Shown in pieces: positions 8,853 through 11,835 of a DNA stretch of 11,835 nucleotides. How positions within the stretch are numbered: the first letter of the stretch is position 1; each line of letters starts with the position of its first letter. The stretch spans positions 1-11,835 of the forward strand of contig JAUYGW010000327.1 in the NCBI GenBank assembly GCA_030690245.1, read 5' to 3'. The translations under genes and the position numbers were made by a program. Below the pieces are notes generated by a model. It was not told where the DNA came from. It saw only the letters and a program-made list of their open reading frames with translations, and searched no databases. This DNA comes from Gallionella sp. (lineage in GTDB: Bacteria; Pseudomonadota; Gammaproteobacteria; Burkholderiales; Gallionellaceae).

Positions 8853-9470
8853 TCACTCCGCCGTGCCTTCGCCGCGCATGGTCATTTCCGCCGGACGGAT
8901 TACCCAGCGATACCAGTCGGAGTTGAGCGCCCAGTCCTTGCCGGTCAATGCGTTGACCTGCAGCGGCAGCGGCAGTTGCGCGATATCCAGGCGGAGGCGC
9001 GCCGCCGCCGTATAGTTGCCGTCATTTTTTATCAATTCGGCAGGAATGATTGCCGAGCTTTGCCTGGCGAGGATGTTCAGCGCGTCTTCGAAACTCGCAA
9101 AATTCTGGAACAGCGCACCGCGTGAAATACGGTACTGCCGCGTCAGCATATTGTAGGAAAGCTTGACGGTCTGTTCGCCCTGAAAAATTTCTTCGTCCAG
9201 CCAATACCAGCGCGAGCGCATCAGAGAAAACTCGCCCACAAAATACAGCGGGATGCCGCGCGTCAGGGCCTGCTGTGCCGTGAAAGTCAGATTGATGTCG
9301 TAACTGGCAGAAAGCTGGTAGCCATTCTCGCCCAGGCGCGCCTCCGCCTTGTTGACCGAAACACCCTCCGCATAAGCCGCAGCGGCAAACAGCCAGGCCA
9401 GCAACGCGCCGCGCAACAACAAGCCCGCACTGCGCTGCAATAGCAGGCTAATTTTTTTGCAACAGTGCAT
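8853..9470 (-). CDS. Secreted DUF4390 family protein
   Basis: A conserved protein of unknown function, found in beta- and gammaproteobacteria between rsmB and ntrY. The start chosen, an ATG at 9470, gives 205 residues and a good signal peptide: basic KK near the start, a hydrophobic stretch rich in Leu/Ala and a likely signal-peptidase site after AYA at residue 34. The mature part is mostly beta-type sequence, with the family-like segments GIPLYFVGEFSL, RWYWLDEE and LSYNMLTRQYRISRG. In-frame ATGs at 9494 and 9512 are alternatives but lengthen the n-region. The chosen start overlaps the end of rsmB by 23 bp, and the stop is seven bases before ntrY, so the genes are likely co-expressed. A role as a periplasmic partner of the NtrY sensor is plausible from context only. 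Confidence 0.85.
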   Translation of the reverse strand: MHCCKKISLLLQRSAGLLLRGALLAWLFAAAAYAEGVSVNKAEARLGENGYQLSASYDINLTFTAQQALTRGIPLYFVGEFSLMRSRWYWLDEEIFQGEQTVKLSYNMLTRQYRISRGALFQNFASFEDALNILARQSSAIIPAELIKNDGNYTAAARLRLDIAQLPLPLQVNALTGKDWALNSDWYRWVIRPAEMTMRGEGTAE

Positions 9471-10734
9471 AAAAGAATCCGTCGTGCTGATCATCGGGCA
9501 GTATCTGTCCATTGCCGCTTTCCGGCAATGCTACCGGCAAACGGCGCGCGTCCGGCTGTTGCGCCAGGAACGCCGCGACAACCTGTTCATTCTCCTGCCG
9601 GAAAACCGAGCAGGTAGCGTAGAGTAATTTACCCTCCGGCGCCAGCAGCGGCCACAACGCGCGCAGGATGTCGAGCTGCTGCGCGGCAAAACCGGCGATA
9701 TCCGTGCGGCGGCGCAACCATTTGATATCGGGATGGCGGCGCACCACGCCGCTGGCGGAGCAGGGCACATCGGCGAGAATCCGGTCGAACGCCCGGCCAT
9801 CCCACCACTTATCCGGCTCGGCGGCGTCACCGACCAGCAGTTGCGCGGACAATTCCAGACGCTGCAAATTTTCCGCGACGCGCTGCAGGCGTTTTTCGTC
9901 TTTGTCGACCGCCACCATTTCTACTTGTGCGCATTCCAGAATATGCGCGGTCTTGCCGCCCGGTGCGGCACAGGCATCCAGCACGCGCATGTTGTCGTGG
10001 ACATCCAGCAGGCGCGCGGCGTATTGCGCGCCTGCATCCTGCACCGAAACCAGCCCGGCAAAAAACCCCGGCAGCCTGTCCACCGGCACCGGCTTATCCA
10101 GCTGCAGCGCATCCGGTTCGATCAGGCGGGCGGGGAAATTTTGTTGCTCCCCATCTTGTTGAGATAGCAGTGCCAGATATTCCGCTGTCGTACCGCGCCG
10201 CTGATTGACGCGCAACGTCATCGGCGGATGCAGATTGCCCGCCTCGAGAATCGCCGCGCTGCGCTCGCCATACTGCGCCTGCAATTCATCGATCCACCAC
10301 TGCGAATAACTGTACTTTCCTTCCGCGCGCTGCGCGGCCTGTTCCAGCAGCGCATCCCGGCCGCGCAGGAAATTGCGCAGGATCGCGTTCACCAGACCGC
10401 TCACTTTCGCGTTCAGCATTTGGGCGGAGCGCACCGCATGATCGACTACGGCATGCTGCGCGGCTTTGCTGTATTGCAGCTGGTACAGCGCCACCAGCAG
10501 CACATGATAGATACGCTGATCCAGCATCGGCTTATGCAGCAACAGGCCTAACAGCGTGCGCAACTGGCCGTAGTAACGCAACGTGCCGTAGCTCAGATCT
10601 TGCAAGGCCGCGCGCTGTGCCGGAGTCCATACCGCTTTTCTGCGCAGCGACTCCTCCAGCACCTGATTAAGGTTGCGCCCTTCCGCCAGCACCTGCTGCA
10701 CGATTTGGCTAGCGGCGAGTTGTATGTTGTGCAT
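9448..10734 (-). CDS. rsmB: 16S rRNA m5C967 methyltransferase RsmB
   Basis: RsmB (also Sun or Fmu) uses S-adenosylmethionine to methylate C967 of 16S rRNA. From the ATG at 10734 the product has 428 residues, matching the roughly 429 of the E. coli enzyme. The N-terminal NusB-like RNA-binding region covers about 1-130 (QHAVVDHAV, GLVNAILRNF). The methyltransferase part shows the SAM motif DACAAPGGKT (253-262), VDKDEKRL (277-283 region), DVPCSASG (322-329) with Cys325 and LYATCS with Cys375, the two cysteines of the catalytic cycle. DVPCS replaces the usual DAPCS, a mild change. The frame runs on upstream to an ATG at 10851, but those 39 residues are a translation of a REP-like repeat (PSPQSSPASGRGGE) and I reject them. 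The gene follows fmt, the usual def-fmt-rsmB order. Confidence 0.95.
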   Translation of the reverse strand: MHNIQLAASQIVQQVLAEGRNLNQVLEESLRRKAVWTPAQRAALQDLSYGTLRYYGQLRTLLGLLLHKPMLDQRIYHVLLVALYQLQYSKAAQHAVVDHAVRSAQMLNAKVSGLVNAILRNFLRGRDALLEQAAQRAEGKYSYSQWWIDELQAQYGERSAAILEAGNLHPPMTLRVNQRRGTTAEYLALLSQQDGEQQNFPARLIEPDALQLDKPVPVDRLPGFFAGLVSVQDAGAQYAARLLDVHDNMRVLDACAAPGGKTAHILECAQVEMVAVDKDEKRLQRVAENLQRLELSAQLLVGDAAEPDKWWDGRAFDRILADVPCSASGVVRRHPDIKWLRRRTDIAGFAAQQLDILRALWPLLAPEGKLLYATCSVFRQENEQVVAAFLAQQPDARRLPVALPESGNGQILPDDQHDGFFYALLQKN

Positions 10735-10907
10735 TAACGTAAAACTCGCGTAGCGTTCGTTTGCTCCCTCGCCCGCAGGAATTGAAAAGAGCCTTTCTCG
10801 TTCGCCTCCTCGCCCGCTTGCGGGAGAGGATTGAGGAGAGGGTTTTTCCATCTGGAGAGGGAAACGGGCATGGCAGATTCCATTATTAGAGGTGACAGTT
10901 TAATCAT
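10734..10907 (-). other. Possible 57-codon ORF before rsmB, probably non-coding
   Basis: An ATG at 10907 opens a 57-residue frame that ends in a TAA overlapping the rsmB start as TAATG, the arrangement seen in translationally coupled genes. About half of its length, however, is a translation of the REP-like repeat (NPLPQAGEEANE), a peptide string that appears wherever such repeats are read in this frame. There is no good Shine-Dalgarno sequence before the ATG. It is listed because the stop-start overlap could matter for rsmB expression, not because a protein is likely. Confidence 0.15.
10754..10830. repeat. REP-like palindrome with a related direct copy, fmt-rsmB gap
   Basis: A palindrome at 10807-10830 has a five-bp core stem, CCCGC-TT-GCGGG (10813-10824), extended by further pairs with one mismatch. 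The stretch 10799-10817 (CGTTCG, then CCTCCTCGCCCGC) is repeated in altered form at 10754-10776 (CGTTCG, three extra bases, then CTCCCTCGCCCGC). These words match the widespread proteobacterial intergenic repeat read as SPASGRG or PLPQAGE. The rest of the 177-bp gap (10735-10912) holds no clear promoter or terminator that I can support. Confidence 0.65.
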
Positions 10908-10912
10908 GACCG

Positions 10913-11835
10913 TTAGCTTACCGAGAAGTTATCGCCGGCCTTGACCGGCACGGCTTGTAAAAATTGTGCGGCAGGCTGTGCCTTACCGCCGGGGCGTTGC
11001 AACACTTCCAGGTGCAGCGCATCCTTGCCACAGGCGACGGTGATGCCCTGTTTATCCGCCGCCAGCACCTTGCCCGGCGCGCCATGTTCGCCGGCGCAAA
11101 GCCCGGCCTGCCAGATTTTTATCGTTACCCCGTTGAAGTCGGCATGGCACACCGGAAAGGGGTTGAACGCACGCACCGCGCGTTCGATCTGCCGCGCATC
11201 CTGCCGCCAGTCGATCTGCGCCTCGCTCTTGAGCAGCTTGGCGGCATAAGTCGCCGCCGCATTGTCCTGCTTGACCGGCGTCAGGCGCTGCTCCTGCAAC
11301 AGGCGCAACGCTTCGAGGATGCTGTCCGCGCCCATCGCAGCCAGCTTGTCATGTAGGGTATGACCAGTATCTGTTGCCGCAATTGGACAGGCTTGGCGCA
11401 ACAGCATATCGCCGGTATCCAGCCCTTCATCCATCTGCATGATGGTAATGCCGGTTTCATTGTCGCCCGCCAGAATCGCGCGCGGGATCGGCGCGGCCCC
11501 GCGCCAGCGCGGCAGCAGCGAGGCATGGATATTCAGGCAACCGTAGCGCGGCAGCTGCAGCACCGCCTTCGGCAGAATCAGCCCATAAGCGGCGACCACC
11601 ATCACATCGGCATCCAATGCGGCAATCGCGTGCTGCGCTTCTTCCGTTTTCAGGGTGGCGGGTTGTAACACGGTCAAGCCATGTTGCAGCGCGAGCTGTT
11701 TCACCGGGCTGGGGGTCAGCTGCATGCCGCGCCCGGATGGCCGATCCGGCTGAGTCAGGACGGCAGCGACCTGGTGCTCAGTGAGCAGCGCAGCCAATGC
11801 GCTGGCCGCGAAATGCGGTGTACCGGCAAAAATGA
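10913..11835 (-). CDS. fmt: Methionyl-tRNA formyltransferase, 5' end cut by the window edge
   Basis: Fmt uses 10-formyltetrahydrofolate to formylate methionyl-tRNA(fMet), making the initiator tRNA for translation. The frame is open to the window edge and shows 306 residues; the first visible, IFAGTPHFAA, is the family's N-terminus, so only about three residues are missing. Further motifs are TQPDRPSGRG, the catalytic NIHASLLPRWRGAAPI (first residues at visible positions 101-106) and TGITIMQMDEGLDTGD with the catalytic Asp. Together they give the Asn-His-Asp triad of the formyltransferase family. The C-terminal domain (from about visible residue 215) has the tRNA-binding RAFNPFP segment at its start. 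It sits upstream of rsmB, as in the def-fmt-rsmB clusters of many bacteria; def would be expected just right of the window. Confidence 0.96.
   Translation of the reverse strand, partial: IFAGTPHFAASALAALLTEHQVAAVLTQPDRPSGRGMQLTPSPVKQLALQHGLTVLQPATLKTEEAQHAIAALDADVMVVAAYGLILPKAVLQLPRYGCLNIHASLLPRWRGAAPIPRAILAGDNETGITIMQMDEGLDTGDMLLRQACPIAATDTGHTLHDKLAAMGADSILEALRLLQEQRLTPVKQDNAAATYAAKLLKSEAQIDWRQDARQIERAVRAFNPFPVCHADFNGVTIKIWQAGLCAGEHGAPGKVLAADKQGITVACGKDALHLEVLQRPGGKAQPAAQFLQAVPVKAGDNFSVS

Noticed and set aside
9448..9470. Run of seven A in the rsmB/DUF4390 overlap as a frameshift site making a fusion
   Set aside because: DUF4390 is in the +1 frame, so slippage could join them, but it has its own start and signal peptide. 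A fusion would bury the signal peptide, so an ordinary overlap is more likely.
10735..10851. N-terminal extension of RsmB from ATG 10851
   Set aside because: It translates a REP-like repeat (SPASGRGGE) and would make the protein 39 residues longer than the family norm.

Overview
The window looks like a piece of a betaproteobacterial chromosome, most likely from the Nitrosomonadales or a similar autotrophic or methylotrophic lineage. This rests on gene order (fmt-rsmB-DUF4390-ntrY-ntrX, then tkt-gap-pgk-pyk) and on the style of the proteins, such as an E. coli GapA-like GAPDH and a PGK with the [13 protein letters not shown] motif. The exact genus is an inference. All nine recognised genes lie on the minus strand, so the window is best read from right to left.

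Right part (about 11835 to 5929): methionyl-tRNA formyltransferase (fmt, start just outside the window), the 16S rRNA m5C967 methyltransferase rsmB, a secreted DUF4390 protein whose start overlaps the end of rsmB, a membrane histidine kinase of the NtrY family, and a short NtrX-like response regulator that lacks the sigma-54 AAA+ domain. Between fmt and rsmB is a 177-bp gap with a REP-like palindrome and a related direct copy. Between ntrY and ntrX is a 132-bp element bounded by 23-bp, nearly perfect inverted repeats, one of which contains the ntrX ribosome binding site.

Left part (about 5907 to 1): a candidate promoter and a 12-bp palindrome, then transketolase (tkt), glyceraldehyde-3-phosphate dehydrogenase (gap), phosphoglycerate kinase (pgk) and pyruvate kinase (pyk, 3' end cut by the window edge). 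The four genes are closely spaced and probably form one operon for pentose-phosphate or Calvin-cycle carbon rearrangement and lower glycolysis. The gap-pgk spacer holds a long imperfect hairpin built from purine-rich repeats. PGK ends in an unusual short tail with three cysteines.

I see no phage, CRISPR, toxin, insertion-sequence transposase or RNA gene. The window is mainly housekeeping. The unexplained material is in three intergenic repeats, the PGK tail and the conserved but poorly understood DUF4390/NtrYX module.
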